From an uncultured Muribaculaceae bacterium (GTDB taxonomy: Bacteria; Bacteroidota; Bacteroidia; Bacteroidales; Muribaculaceae): DNA of 64,000 nt. Location: positions 1 through 64,000 of the forward strand of contig CANQRV010000001.1 in assembly GCA_947626355.1 (NCBI GenBank). Reading direction: 5' to 3'. Below, piece after piece: positions 7,416 to 16,780 of the stretch. Each line of letters begins with the position of its first letter. Positions within the stretch are counted from its first letter, which is position 1. The position numbers and the translations under genes are program-made. The notes beneath the pieces are model-generated. The model ran no database searches. It saw nothing but the letters and a program-made list of their open reading frames with translations, and had not been told where the DNA came from.

Positions 7416-8546
7416 ATGAAATTCAGTGACATTCCGGGACATGAAGAAGCGAAGCGGTCGCTACGCGCCATGGCAGAAAGCGGGCGTGTGGCGCACGCCG
7501 TCATGCTGACGGGAAGAAGCGGTATAGGCAAGATGGAGCTGGCGCGTGCGTTCGCGCAATATCTCCACTGCGCCTCTCCCGAGAACGGGGAACCGTGTGG
7601 CCGCTGCAGCGCATGCCTCCAGCACCATAGCTTCAACAATCCTGACCTTCATTTCGTCTATCCGGTGAAGAAGGTGAAAGGGAAAGGACTCTCCTCCATG
7701 TTTACCGAGCAATGGAAGGAGATGCTTACCGACTGGCCGCTGATGCCGGTGGAGCGCTGGCTGGAGATCATCGAGGCCGGCAACGTGCAGCCGCAGATAT
7801 ATGTGGAGGAGAGCCAGGAGATCATCGACACCGCCTACCTCTCGCCCTACCGCGAGAAGCTTAAGATCTTCATCATCTGGCTGCCGGAGCTTTTCCGGGC
7901 CGAGACCGCCAACAAGCTGCTGAAGATCATCGAGGAGCCGTTTGCCGACACGGTGTTCATCCTTGTGAGCAACGATGACTCGCAGGTGCTTCCCACCATA
8001 GCGTCGCGTACCCGTCGCATCAACCTGCGTCCTCTGGGCGCCGACGTGCTGGCGTCGCATCTGATGAGGAAAGGAATCTCCAAGGCCATGGCCGAGGAGG
8101 TGGCCCGGCTCTCGGAAGGGAGTCTGAGCCGCGCTGAGCAGATCGCGCTGGCTCCCGACGAGCTTTCGGAATTCGGCGAAGCCTTCCGAGGCATCATGCG
8201 CAGCTCCTACGGAGCGAGGATGACGCAGCTAAAGACGCTCTGCGAGACCACAGCCGGCTACGGGCGCCGCAAGCTGATGCGCTTCCTCGACTACTGCGCC
8301 GACATGATGCGCGAGAATTTCATCTACAACCTCCATATGCCGGAAATCAACCTGCTGACAGAGGAGGAGAGGGCATTCAGCAGCCGATTCGCACCCTTCA
8401 TCCACGAGCAGAACGTGGAGGAGCTCTGCGAGGAGATATCGCGGGCCCGCACGGACATAGAGCGCAACGGCAATGCGAAGATCGTGATGTTCGACCTCGG
8501 GCTGATGTTCGCCACCCTGCTGCGCCGGCCGAAGAACAAGACCTGA
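7416..8546 (+). CDS. holB: DNA polymerase III clamp-loader delta-prime subunit
   Basis: A 376-aa AAA+ clamp-loader subunit that helps open and load the sliding clamp. Visible features are GRSGIGK (33-39, a P-loop), four zinc-binding cysteines (C52, C61, C64, C67), an EEPFADTVFIL block and SRTRRI, the latter corresponding to the SRC arginine-finger region. DnaX proteins share the zinc module, but the length and lack of a tau-type tail favour delta-prime. It heads an operon with the nucleotidyltransferase 42 nt downstream and galE. The delta subunit gene holA lies 3 kb away on the other strand. Confidence 0.85.
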   Translation: MKFSDIPGHEEAKRSLRAMAESGRVAHAVMLTGRSGIGKMELARAFAQYLHCASPENGEPCGRCSACLQHHSFNNPDLHFVYPVKKVKGKGLSSMFTEQWKEMLTDWPLMPVERWLEIIEAGNVQPQIYVEESQEIIDTAYLSPYREKLKIFIIWLPELFRAETANKLLKIIEEPFADTVFILVSNDDSQVLPTIASRTRRINLRPLGADVLASHLMRKGISKAMAEEVARLSEGSLSRAEQIALAPDELSEFGEAFRGIMRSSYGARMTQLKTLCETTAGYGRRKLMRFLDYCADMMRENFIYNLHMPEINLLTEEERAFSSRFAPFIHEQNVEELCEEISRARTDIERNGNAKIVMFDLGLMFATLLRRPKNKT

Positions 8547-8588
8547 AGAAACAAAGACATAACCTTATAACCATATCAATAACCCTAT

Positions 8589-9491
8589 ATGAAACCTACC
8601 TTATTTATACTCGCTGCCGGCATGGGCAGCCGCTATGGAGGACTGAAACAGCTCGACGGCCTCGGCCCGAGCGGAGAGACAATCATGGACTACTCGGTCT
8701 ACGACGCACTGCGCGCAGGCTTCGGCAAAATCGTCTTCGTGATCCGTCACGATTTCGAGCAGGAGTTCCGCGACAAAGTGATATCAAAATATGAGGGACA
8801 CATTCCGGTGGAGGTAGTGTTCCAGGACATCAAGACAATCCCGGAGGGCTTCACCATGAATCCGGAGCGCAAGAAACCATGGGGCACCAACCACGCCGTG
8901 CTGATGGGCAAGGACGTGATCAAGGAGCCTTTCGGAGTGATCAACGCCGACGACTACTATGGAGCCGAGAGCTTCCAGATCCTTGCCGATTTCCTCCGCT
9001 CCGTAGAGGAGAAGAAGAACTGCTACTGCATGATCGGCTTCCGCATCGAGAACACCCTCAGCGAGAACGGCGGCGTAAGCCGCGGCCTCTGCGAGGTTGA
9101 CGCCGAAGGCAACCTCACCGGCGTGACCGAATGCCACGGCATCCAGCGCAAGGACGGCAATCTCATCCAGGAGCTCCCCGACGGCACAACAGCTCCCTTC
9201 CCCGAGGGCGCCAACGTGTCGATGAACATGTGGGGCTTCACACCCGACTACTTCGACTATTCGGAGAAGGCATTCGTAAAATTCCTGGAGAAGAACCACA
9301 ACGAGCTCAAGGCCGAGTTCTACATCCCGACAGTGGTCAACGACCTCATCGAAGACGGCAAGATCTCGCTCAAGGTGCTCGAGACCCCGTCGAAGTGGTT
9401 TGGCGTGACATACGCCGCCGACCGTCCCGCCACAGTGGCTCAGTTTGCAAGCCTCGTGGAGAAGGGCCTGTATCCCAAGAAACTGTTCTAA
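8589..9491 (+). CDS. Sugar-phosphate nucleotidyltransferase-like protein
   Basis: A 300-aa cytoplasmic NTP-transferase fold protein. It opens with LAAGMGSRYGGLKQL (8-22), a variant of the nucleotide-binding loop, and has INADDYYG with D121/D122 as probable metal ligands. It is shorter than glucose-1-phosphate uridylyltransferases and lacks a left-handed beta-helix extension. Directly before galE (15 nt gap), it plausibly makes or handles a UDP-sugar for that epimerase; this is inferred from context. The exact sugar and nucleotide are not determined by the motifs. Confidence 0.8.
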   Translation: MKPTLFILAAGMGSRYGGLKQLDGLGPSGETIMDYSVYDALRAGFGKIVFVIRHDFEQEFRDKVISKYEGHIPVEVVFQDIKTIPEGFTMNPERKKPWGTNHAVLMGKDVIKEPFGVINADDYYGAESFQILADFLRSVEEKKNCYCMIGFRIENTLSENGGVSRGLCEVDAEGNLTGVTECHGIQRKDGNLIQELPDGTTAPFPEGANVSMNMWGFTPDYFDYSEKAFVKFLEKNHNELKAEFYIPTVVNDLIEDGKISLKVLETPSKWFGVTYAADRPATVAQFASLVEKGLYPKKLF

Positions 9492-9506
9492 AACCAAGAC
9501 CGAGAA

Positions 9507-10532
9507 ATGAAAGACAAGATATTAGTGACCGGCGGCACAGGCTACATCGGCTCACACACCACAGTGGAGCTGCAGAAAGCCGGCTATGAGGTAGTGATCA
9601 TCGACAACCTCTCCAACTCCAACGAGAATGTGCTCGACGGCATCGAGCGCATCACAGGCATCCGCCCGACATTCGTGAAAGGCGACTGCACCGACATCGA
9701 GACGCTCCGCAAGCTCTTCAAGGAGAACCCGGGCATCAAGGGAATCATCAACTTCGCGGCATCGAAGGCTGTAGGCGAGTCTGTGCAGAAGCCTCTGCTC
9801 TACTACCGCAACAACCTCAACACGCTCATCAACCTGCTGGAATGCATGCCGGAATACGGCGTGAAGGGAATCGTGTTCTCCTCTTCATGCACGGTCTACG
9901 GCGAGCCCGACGTGAACCCGATCGACGAGACAGCGCCCATCAAGCCGGCCACCTCGCCCTACGGCAACACCAAGCAGATCTCCGAGGAGATCATCACCGA
10001 CTTCATCGCCAGCGGCGCTCCCATCAAGAGCATCCTGCTCCGCTACTTCAACCCGATCGGCGCTCACCCGTCGGCGGAGATCGGTGAGCTTCCGCTCGGA
10101 GTACCCCAGAACCTCGTGCCCTACCTCACACAGACGGCAGCCGGCATCCGCAAGGAGCTGACAGTGTTTGGCGACGACTACAACACACCCGACGGCAGCT
10201 GCATCCGCGACTACATTGACGTGGTAGACCTGGCCAAGGCACATGTCATCGCCATGCGCCGCATGCTCGACAAGAACGATACAGACGCCATCGAGGTGTT
10301 CAACCTCGGCACAGGTTGCGGACTTTCCGTGCTTGAGCTCATTGCCTCGTTCGAGCGCGCCACAGGCGTGAAGGTGCCTCACCGCATCGGCGAGCGCCGC
10401 GCCGGCGACATCGAGAAGATCTGGGCCGATCCGAAGAAGGCCAACGAAGTGCTCGGATGGAAAGCCGAAGTGCCCATCGACGACACCATGCGCAACGCCT
10501 GGGCATGGCAGTGCAAGGTTACAAAAGCCTGA
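9507..10532 (+). CDS. galE: UDP-glucose 4-epimerase
   Basis: A 341-aa short-chain dehydrogenase/reductase that interconverts UDP-glucose and UDP-galactose with bound NAD. The Rossmann motif GGTGYIG (9-15), the serine patch FSSSCTVYG (about 124-132) and the catalytic pair Y152/K156 in PYGNTK are all present. GSCIRDYIDVVDLAKAH is typical of bacterial GalE. Length is normal for the family. It is the last gene of the holB operon and is followed 9 nt later by a 27-bp inverted-repeat terminator. Confidence 0.93.
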   Translation: MKDKILVTGGTGYIGSHTTVELQKAGYEVVIIDNLSNSNENVLDGIERITGIRPTFVKGDCTDIETLRKLFKENPGIKGIINFAASKAVGESVQKPLLYYRNNLNTLINLLECMPEYGVKGIVFSSSCTVYGEPDVNPIDETAPIKPATSPYGNTKQISEEIITDFIASGAPIKSILLRYFNPIGAHPSAEIGELPLGVPQNLVPYLTQTAAGIRKELTVFGDDYNTPDGSCIRDYIDVVDLAKAHVIAMRRMLDKNDTDAIEVFNLGTGCGLSVLELIASFERATGVKVPHRIGERRAGDIEKIWADPKKANEVLGWKAEVPIDDTMRNAWAWQCKVTKA

Positions 10533-10541
10533 CATCACCAA

Positions 10542-10597
10542 CCGGACAGAATAAAATGAGGGCGCCCGCTCGGGCGCCCTCATTTTATTCTGTCCGG
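10542..10597. terminator. Bidirectional terminator, 27-bp perfect inverted repeat
   Basis: The arms at 10542-10568 and 10571-10597 match perfectly around a CT loop. The GC core (GGGCGCCC) is flanked by AATAAAAT/ATTTTATT, so both transcripts meet a T-rich tail. It lies between convergent galE and the ferredoxin gene, ending 1 nt before the latter's stop codon. Confidence 0.85.
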
Positions 10598-10598
10598 G

Positions 10599-11408
10599 CT
10601 ATTGATCTGAAGTATCCTCTTCGGGAAAACGATACTGCCCCTTCCGGCGCGTGATCCTGCCGTAGGTCACAGCGTGGCGCGGGCAGGCGTGATAGCATGC
10701 CAGACAGCTGCAGCAGTTGATGCTCCACACAGGCATACCGCCACGCATGACGATGTTCTGATTGGGACAGCTGCGCACGCAGAGGCCGCAGCTTATGCAG
10801 TCGTCGTTGTGGTGCCATTTGCCCGGCATCACGCCCCAATGCCGAAACAGAGGATAGATGAGCCGGCTCTTGAGCCTCGGCCAGCTCCCCCTCACCACAT
10901 CAAGCGCCATCTGACGGCTTCCTCCGGCATCATAGGTCAGCTGCAGGAGGGTGTCGGCCAAAGTTGCGATGCGCTCCGGAGCCTCGCTGAGCTTACGACT
11001 CTCGACCTCCGCGGAATCCACGTCGAAACCAGGCAGGAGCACGTAGGTATTGGGCATAGTGACACTGCCGACAAATGCCAGTCGGAGCCCCCGCTCCTCA
11101 AGGAGGCGGCGCAGCATCTCGGGGGCCATGCCGGTCTCGTCGCCACACGTCAGCACCGCCCACACCGGAAGGCGCTTCTCGCCAACGGCATCGGCGAATG
11201 CATTGCGCGGCAAGCCGTGGATAAACCTGACCACCGGATCGGGAATGCCCCATGAATAGACCGGAAACACGAATCCTATGCTTTTCCCTACAGGGTGCAT
11301 GGAGGCTGCGTGGACAGCAGGCATATACTCCACCTGCTCGCCGAGCACTGCTCCGAGCCTATTGGCCACATACCGGGAATTGCCGCTTGCTGAAAAGTAG
11401 AAGATCAT
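10599..11408 (-). CDS. Flavodoxin-ferredoxin fusion protein (EFR1 type)
   Basis: A 269-aa cytoplasmic electron carrier. The N-terminal ~170 residues look like a flavodoxin fold opening with IFYFSASGNSRYVA, where SASGNS would hold FMN phosphate. The C-terminus carries two 4Fe-4S motifs: C204/C207/C210/C214 (CISCGLCVRSCP) and C232/C235/C238/C242, each followed by proline. This domain order is the EFR1 family arrangement. It lies 69 nt after holA on the same strand and may be co-transcribed. Its redox partner is unknown. Confidence 0.85.
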   Translation of the reverse strand: MIFYFSASGNSRYVANRLGAVLGEQVEYMPAVHAASMHPVGKSIGFVFPVYSWGIPDPVVRFIHGLPRNAFADAVGEKRLPVWAVLTCGDETGMAPEMLRRLLEERGLRLAFVGSVTMPNTYVLLPGFDVDSAEVESRKLSEAPERIATLADTLLQLTYDAGGSRQMALDVVRGSWPRLKSRLIYPLFRHWGVMPGKWHHNDDCISCGLCVRSCPNQNIVMRGGMPVWSINCCSCLACYHACPRHAVTYGRITRRKGQYRFPEEDTSDQ

Positions 11409-11477
11409 GGTTGAAAAGATAAAGACAGACTGGAATGTAGATGATATATGAAGTGGATATGACTTTAAGACAACATT

Positions 11478-12521
11478 TTAAGTAAAGAGCTTGAAGATCA
11501 GCTCCCGCAGCAGTTCGTTGACACTCTGAGTGGAGCCCACGCCCTTGCTCTTCACGTCAAACTCGCGGAGATGATGCACGGCGTTGACAGCCTGCCGGGC
11601 CGTGTAGCAGCGCATGCCGTCCTTCACGCTTCTGATCTGCCACGCCTGGCGTGCCTCGAGCGCTGCCATGACGGAGGCGTCAGACTTGTCGGGAAGCATC
11701 TTGGCGATCACGAGCTTCACAAAATAGGAGAATAGAGTGCCGGCAGTGTTGAAGAGCGTCTCCTTGTCGGAATTGCGGCTGAAATAATTCACGATCCTCA
11801 TCGCCTTGACATAATCCTTAACAGAAACGGCATCGACAAGCGCGAAATTGCTGTAGTCTTTCGACTGGCCTATGTTCTTTTCTATAAGGTCGGTGGTGAT
11901 TCCGGCAGAGATTGCCGGCCCGGCTGCCACAATCAGCTTGTCGATCTCACCGAAGAGCTTGCTGAGCGGGGAGCCGACATATTCGCAAAGCATGGCCACC
12001 GCCTTCTGGTCGATCGATATCCTTCGGGAGTCGCAATATTCCTTCACCGGCACTGCGAGCTCATAGTCGCGAAGCATGGCGCTGGTGAAGACCACGGCGC
12101 CCGACTTTGCTGCGGCCTTCAACAGAGCACCGGTAGCATTGAGCGCCCCCCCTTTGAAGGCTACTACAAACACCGTAGTGGGTGTGGGGTGAGCCACATA
12201 GGGGGCGATTTTGTCGAGAGTATCCTTCGCCCTGGGCATGCCCTGCGCCTCCTTGAGCATCACGAGCTGACGTGGCGCCATCACCGGATACTGCTGCGCC
12301 GCCGACACCACGGCGCCAATGTCGGCATCGGCTCCGAAATACGACACCATGTTGAAATCACGGTCGTCGGGAGCCACCACCTTCTCCTCGAGGAGATTGA
12401 CTATGGCGTCGATATAATAGGCCTCCTCCCCCATCAGGATATAGACGGGAGCGAACTTTCCGGCCCGGATGTCGGCCGTGATGGAGCGGAACTGGGTCTG
12501 TGTGTCAGATTTCTTTGCCAT
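11478..12521 (-). CDS. holA: DNA polymerase III clamp-loader delta subunit
   Basis: A 347-aa protein with HolA architecture: PVYILMGEEAYYIDAIVNLL (the opening that contacts the beta clamp in known delta subunits), a central region with VVAFKGG, and a helical C-terminus (VNELLRELIFKLFT). It binds and opens the sliding clamp in the loader. Its start overlaps the end of the CPBP protease gene by 17 bp, so the udk-lptB-CPBP-holA genes form one tightly packed operon on this strand. Confidence 0.9.
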   Translation of the reverse strand: MAKKSDTQTQFRSITADIRAGKFAPVYILMGEEAYYIDAIVNLLEEKVVAPDDRDFNMVSYFGADADIGAVVSAAQQYPVMAPRQLVMLKEAQGMPRAKDTLDKIAPYVAHPTPTTVFVVAFKGGALNATGALLKAAAKSGAVVFTSAMLRDYELAVPVKEYCDSRRISIDQKAVAMLCEYVGSPLSKLFGEIDKLIVAAGPAISAGITTDLIEKNIGQSKDYSNFALVDAVSVKDYVKAMRIVNYFSRNSDKETLFNTAGTLFSYFVKLVIAKMLPDKSDASVMAALEARQAWQIRSVKDGMRCYTARQAVNAVHHLREFDVKSKGVGSTQSVNELLRELIFKLFT

Positions 12522-13422
12522 TGCCGGATGCGGGTTTACTTATCGGATCAAGAAACATGCTGCTGAAGAAATAAAGCAGCAGGACGGTGGCTATCGCGCT
12601 GCCTGCGGCCAGCCATGGAAATCCGGAGTCAGGCAGACCCACAGAGTCGGGAGTAGAGGAAATCATTCCGGTGTTTACCAGCCAGGAGCTGACAACAACC
12701 ATCGAGTTGTTGACGGCATGCGCACAGGCGGCGGTCCAGAGAGACTGCGAGCGGAAGAGGAGGAAACCGAAAAAGGCTCCGAGAAGCAACCTGGGCACGA
12801 ATCCGAAAAACTGGAAATGCAATATGCTGAAGACCAGAGCAGTCAGCGAGATGGCCAAGAAGGGACGCATGCCGCAGACCCCGAGGAGCCTCTGGAGAGC
12901 GCCGCGGAAGAATATCTCCTCACAGAATCCCGTAAGGATTCCTACAACGAGCACTCCCATCAACATTCCACCGAAGGAAGTCGATGAAAGGAGAAGTTCA
13001 CCTGCCTTCCCGTTGGCCTCTTCCCAGGTGCGCAGCGTCTGCTCGAGCCCGGCCATCGACTCAGGCAGATGGATATGCGCGTTCCAGTCGACAATCCAGT
13101 TGAGGGCCGGTAGCGCCACGATATATAATACCAGTATGCCGAAGATGGCTCTCGCAGTGAGCTCACCGTCGAGCTTGAGGAAAGAGCCGGGATGAAAACC
13201 GGCAAGCTTCACGGCGAGGATGGCCGGCAAGCAGAAAGCGAGCACGCCCTGGATAGCCGACGTGGCCATGACTGCGGCACGCGATGGCGCCGAAGCATCG
13301 GTATAGGCGGCCGCGATGAGCGATGTGGCAAACAGGCCCACGAGAAAGAGACCGAAAAGGAGTAGAATGCCCTGCCCTCCCCTGAAGACCGGCGGTAGCG
13401 CCGGAGCGGCGGCGGTCTTCAT
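12505..13422 (-). CDS. CPBP-family intramembrane metalloprotease
   Basis: A 305-aa inner-membrane protein with about eight hydrophobic segments. The CPBP/CAAX-protease signature is visible: [14 protein letters not shown] (catalytic EExxxR), then FxxxH-like [20 protein letters not shown] and a C-terminal AHAVNNS. The family includes CAAX-type proteases and bacteriocin-immunity proteins; no substrate can be named. It overlaps lptB upstream by 4 bp (ATGA) and holA downstream by 17 bp, indicating translational coupling. Confidence 0.85.
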   Translation of the reverse strand: MKTAAAPALPPVFRGGQGILLLFGLFLVGLFATSLIAAAYTDASAPSRAAVMATSAIQGVLAFCLPAILAVKLAGFHPGSFLKLDGELTARAIFGILVLYIVALPALNWIVDWNAHIHLPESMAGLEQTLRTWEEANGKAGELLLSSTSFGGMLMGVLVVGILTGFCEEIFFRGALQRLLGVCGMRPFLAISLTALVFSILHFQFFGFVPRLLLGAFFGFLLFRSQSLWTAACAHAVNNSMVVVSSWLVNTGMISSTPDSVGLPDSGFPWLAAGSAIATVLLLYFFSSMFLDPISKPASGNGKEI

Positions 13423-14390
13423 ATATTGTCGAATTTTTTCCTTCGGAACACGAAATTGCGTCCGAGGTATTTCTCACGCACCACAGGATTGGCCGCGAGC
13501 TCCTCGCTCGTGCCCTGGAAGAGAATCTTCCCCTCGAAGAGGAGGTAGGCGCGGTCGGTGATGCTGAGGGTTTCCGGAGCGTTGTGGTCGGTGATAAGGA
13601 TGCCGATATTCTTCTCCTTGAGCTTATATACGATGGCCTGGATATCCTCGACGGCGATAGGGTCGACCCCGGCGAAAGGCTCGTCGAGCATGATGAACTT
13701 CGGATTGATGGCGAGGCAGCGCGCGATTTCCGTGCGCCGGCGCTCGCCTCCCGACAGCTGGTCGCCGAGGTTCTTCCTTACCTTTGTGAGCCGGAACTCC
13801 TCGATGAGGCTCTCCAGCTTCTCCTTCTGCTGCTCCTTGGTAAGCTTCGTCATCTCGAGCACAGCCCGGATATTGTTCTCCACGCTGAGCTTGCGGAAGA
13901 CGGAAGGCTCCTGGGCGAGATAGCCGATGCCGAACTGAGCGCGCTTATACACGGGATAGCCGGTGATGTCGTGGTTGTTGAGGAAAATCTTACCTTCATT
14001 GGCGGAGACAAGACCGGTGGTCATATAGAAAGTGGTGGTCTTTCCGGCACCGTTTGGGCCGAGGAGCCCCACGATCTCCCCCTGCTTCACGTCGATGGAG
14101 ACATGATTGGCCACCGTGCGCTTGCCGTATCTCTTCACGAGATTCTCGGTGCGTAGCACACCGATGCCATCGTCCTCACCGGGATTATCGCCCTCGGAGA
14201 CAGCGTCAGACATGTCGGACGTGTCTGATTTGTCTGACTCGACAGTCCCGGAAATCTCCACCGTCTGCTCCACATCACCGGCGATGGCCTCGGGCACGTC
14301 GATCAGCGCCGTCTCCTTGTCGCCGGAAGGGTTGTCAGATAAGGGAGCGTTATTGTTTTTCTTCGAGTTGAAAAAAGAGAAAATCTTCAT
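13419..14390 (-). CDS. lptB: Lipopolysaccharide-export ATPase LptB with acidic N-terminal extension
   Basis: The ATPase that powers LPS extraction from the inner membrane. Walker [10 protein letters not shown] (111-119), signature LSGGERRR and Walker [11 protein letters not shown], with downstream D-loop and ITDHN switch, match LptB closely. Unusually, about 78 residues precede the ABC domain: a start [14 protein letters not shown], then a strongly acidic Ser/Asp-rich stretch with repeats of SD(K/T/M). LptB is normally about 240 aa; this chain is 323. A start at 14399 is also possible and would overlap the end of udk. Confidence 0.88.
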   Translation of the reverse strand: MKIFSFFNSKKNNNAPLSDNPSGDKETALIDVPEAIAGDVEQTVEISGTVESDKSDTSDMSDAVSEGDNPGEDDGIGVLRTENLVKRYGKRTVANHVSIDVKQGEIVGLLGPNGAGKTTTFYMTTGLVSANEGKIFLNNHDITGYPVYKRAQFGIGYLAQEPSVFRKLSVENNIRAVLEMTKLTKEQQKEKLESLIEEFRLTKVRKNLGDQLSGGERRRTEIARCLAINPKFIMLDEPFAGVDPIAVEDIQAIVYKLKEKNIGILITDHNAPETLSITDRAYLLFEGKILFQGTSEELAANPVVREKYLGRNFVFRRKKFDNI

Positions 14391-14392
14391 TG

Positions 14393-15016
14393 TCAGCATT
14401 TATTACACATGGGGAGGAGCGAGCGGATATAGTCGGTGAGCAGACGTATTCCCACATTGTTGCTGCCACCCTGAGGAAGTATGATGTCGGCATAGCGTTT
14501 GGAGGGCTCAATATATAGCTCGTGCATCGGCTTGAGCATCTCCTGATATCGGTCGATCACCATCTGCGGGGTGCGTCCGCGCTCTATGCAGTCGCGGTGG
14601 ATCACGCGGATGAGCCTTTCGTCGGCATCGGCGTCAACAAACACCTTGACATCGAGCATATCGCGCAACTCCTTGTCAGTGAGAACAAGTATTCCCTCCA
14701 CCACCACCACTGCACGCTGCATGAGTGTGCGCGTGGCGCTCTGCCGGGAGCACGTGAGGAAGTCGTAGGTGGGCATCTCCACGCGCTTCCCCTCGCGGAG
14801 CATGCGGAGATGGCTGCAGAGCAGACTCCATTCGATTGCGTCGGGCTCGTCGTAGTTCATGCCGAGCCTCTGCTCAAGAGGGATGTGGCTGTTGTCCTTA
14901 TAATAACAGTCCTGGGGCATCACCACCACCGAGTCCGGGGGGAGCTGCTCCACTATTTTCCTTACCACAGTTGATTTACCGGAGCCTGTGCCTCCGGCTA
15001 TACCTATTGTCAGCAT
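14393..15016 (-). CDS. udk: Uridine kinase
   Basis: A 207-aa P-loop kinase that phosphorylates uridine/cytidine in pyrimidine salvage. It opens with [13 protein letters not shown] (4-16), followed by the family-typical DCYYKD and a [10 protein letters not shown] block, then a nucleotide lid region with [15 protein letters not shown]. The start at 15016 (MLTIGIAGG) is fixed by the promoter at 15074-15104, which overlaps the alternative upstream ATG. It is the first gene of the operon udk-lptB-CPBP-holA. Confidence 0.92.
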   Translation of the reverse strand: MLTIGIAGGTGSGKSTVVRKIVEQLPPDSVVVMPQDCYYKDNSHIPLEQRLGMNYDEPDAIEWSLLCSHLRMLREGKRVEMPTYDFLTCSRQSATRTLMQRAVVVVEGILVLTDKELRDMLDVKVFVDADADERLIRVIHRDCIERGRTPQMVIDRYQEMLKPMHELYIEPSKRYADIILPQGGSNNVGIRLLTDYIRSLLPMCNKC

Positions 15017-15073
15017 ATCCGGTAGTATTGCGCAGCCGGGGATGGAGAAGAGGGCACTCCGGCTTTTTAAAGA

Positions 15074-15104
15074 CAAAAGTAGTAAAAATCGGCCATAGCT
15101 CAAA
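15074..15104 (-). promoter_or_regulatory. Consensus promoter of the udk operon
   Basis: On the minus strand: TTTG (15101-15104), 19-nt spacer, TACTTTTG (15074-15081). This is a full match of both boxes, about 60 nt before the udk start. Confidence 0.75.
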
Positions 15105-15183
15105 ATCTTTTCGACATGCGCAGTCGTTTCAAATAAAGATCAGGGCCGGGTAAGGGGAGAAAAGGCAAAACCGATTTCACAGA

Positions 15184-15215
15184 TTCGGTTTTTCATCAAA
15201 ATTTTATTAACTTTG
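15184..15215 (+). promoter_or_regulatory. Promoter of the mlaE-mlaF pair
   Basis: TTCG (15184-15187, three of four bases), 20-nt spacer, TAACTTTG (15208-15215). The gene starts 26 nt further on. Confidence 0.6.
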
Positions 15216-15241
15216 CAACCGCTTATCTAACCCACTACCGC

Positions 15242-15988
15242 ATGATAGTCTCTTCGATCAAGTCGTTTGGACGCTACTGTATGTTTATGACGCAGGTATT
15301 CCGCCTGCCCGACAAATGGCGTGTATTCTTCCAGAAGCTCGTGTTTGAGATCAGCAAACTGGGCGTTGACTCGATACCGCTCGTGATCATCATCTCGCTC
15401 TTCATCGGAGCCGTGATCTGCATCCAGATGACCATCAACATAGTCTCACCGCTTATACCCTCCTACTCCACGGGCCTCGCCACCCGCGAGATCCTCATCC
15501 TTGAGTTCTCGTCGACCATGATGTCGCTGATCCTCGCCGGCAAGGTAGGGAGCAACATCGCCTCCGAGATCGGCACCATGCGTGTCACCGAACAGATAGA
15601 CGCGCTGGAGATCATGGGCATCAACTCGGCCAACTTCATAGTGCTGCCGAAGATAGTCGGCTTCGTGCTGTTTATCCCGGTGCTTGTGGTGCTCTCGATG
15701 TTCATGGGTCTGCTGGGAGGCTGGTTTATCGCCGAGTTCACCACCATGATCTCGGTGGAGAACTATGTCTACGGCATCCAGTCGTTTTTCAACGAATGGT
15801 ATGTATGGTACGGCATAATCAAGACCCTCTTTTTCGCATTCATCATCACGAGCGTGGCAGCCTACTACGGCTACTACGTGAAGGGCGGCGCCCTGGAAGT
15901 AGGCCAGGCAAGTACCCGGTCGGTGGTGTCGAGCTCGATCCTCATACTGCTCTCTGACGTAATACTCACCAAGCTGCTGCTGCAATAA
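15242..15988 (+). CDS. mlaE: MlaE-type ABC transporter permease
   Basis: A 248-aa inner-membrane permease of the Mla/MCE lipid transport family. Hydrophobic segments and the conserved core are visible: TREILILEFSSTMMSLILAGKVGS, where the E and G positions are typical, followed by GTMRVTEQIDALEIMGI, the diagnostic MlaE motif. It is partnered by the ATPase 12 nt downstream. These systems move phospholipids between inner and outer membranes. The periplasmic MCE-domain partner (MlaD), often third in such clusters, is not in this cluster. Confidence 0.88.
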   Translation: MIVSSIKSFGRYCMFMTQVFRLPDKWRVFFQKLVFEISKLGVDSIPLVIIISLFIGAVICIQMTINIVSPLIPSYSTGLATREILILEFSSTMMSLILAGKVGSNIASEIGTMRVTEQIDALEIMGINSANFIVLPKIVGFVLFIPVLVVLSMFMGLLGGWFIAEFTTMISVENYVYGIQSFFNEWYVWYGIIKTLFFAFIITSVAAYYGYYVKGGALEVGQASTRSVVSSSILILLSDVILTKLLLQ

Positions 15989-16000
15989 AAGGAAACAGAT

Positions 16001-16780
16001 ATGATAGAGGCCAAGCATGTATCCAAATGGTTTGACGGAGTCCAGGTGCTCCACGACATCTCGGCGCGTTTCGAGGCGGGGAAGACCAACCTTATAATCG
16101 GACAGAGCGGTTCGGGCAAGACAGTATTCATGAAATGCCTGATCGGGCTTCTGACGCCGGAAGAGGGAGAGATACTCTACGACGGACGTCGGTTCCGCTC
16201 ACTCAACACCGAGGAGAAGCGGCAGCTGCGCTCGGAGATCGGCATGCTCTTCCAGGGGTCGGCGCTGTTTGACAACGAGACGGTGCTCGGCAACGTAATG
16301 TTTCCGCTGAAGATGTTCAGCAAGAAGAGCCACGCCGAGCAGCTGGAGCGTGCCCATTTCTGCATCAGCCGTGTGGGTCTGAACAACGCCGACGACAAAT
16401 ATCCGTCGGAGATCTCGGGCGGCATGCAGAAGCGTGTTGCCATTGCCCGCGCCATAGCGCTCAACCCGCGCTACCTCTTCTGCGACGAGCCGAACTCCGG
16501 CCTCGACCCGCGCACCTCGATCCTCATCGACGAGCTGCTCTCAGACATCACGCATGAATACGGCATCACCACGGTGATCAATACCCACGACATGAACTCA
16601 GTGCTCGGTATCGGCGAGAACATAGTCTTCATCAACAAGGGCCATTGCGACTGGACGGGAAATGACAGCACAATATACCGCAGCACAAACAAGAGCCTCA
16701 ACGACTTTGTATTCGCGTCGAAGCTCTTCAAGGAGGTAAAGAAATTCCTTGAGCGTAAATACGAGTCAGGCGAGGAGTGA
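16001..16780 (+). CDS. mlaF: MlaF-type ABC transporter ATPase
   Basis: A 259-aa ATPase of the Mla lipid transporter. Walker A GQSGSGKT (34-41), signature SGGMQKRVAIARA and Walker B YLFCDEPNSGLDP are intact; PNSGLDP with S and G matches MlaF-type ATPases rather than importers. It follows mlaE at 12 nt, clearly one operon. Its stop codon lies inside the end of the convergent lipB gene (15-bp overlap), with no terminator between them. Confidence 0.88.
   Translation: MIEAKHVSKWFDGVQVLHDISARFEAGKTNLIIGQSGSGKTVFMKCLIGLLTPEEGEILYDGRRFRSLNTEEKRQLRSEIGMLFQGSALFDNETVLGNVMFPLKMFSKKSHAEQLERAHFCISRVGLNNADDKYPSEISGGMQKRVAIARAIALNPRYLFCDEPNSGLDPRTSILIDELLSDITHEYGITTVINTHDMNSVLGIGENIVFINKGHCDWTGNDSTIYRSTNKSLNDFVFASKLFKEVKKFLERKYESGEE

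Noticed and set aside
14200..14240. Short repetitive DNA in the lptB extension as a phase-variable repeat
   Set aside because: The repeat units are imperfect and not a multiple-copy simple tract, so slippage is unlikely to switch the gene.
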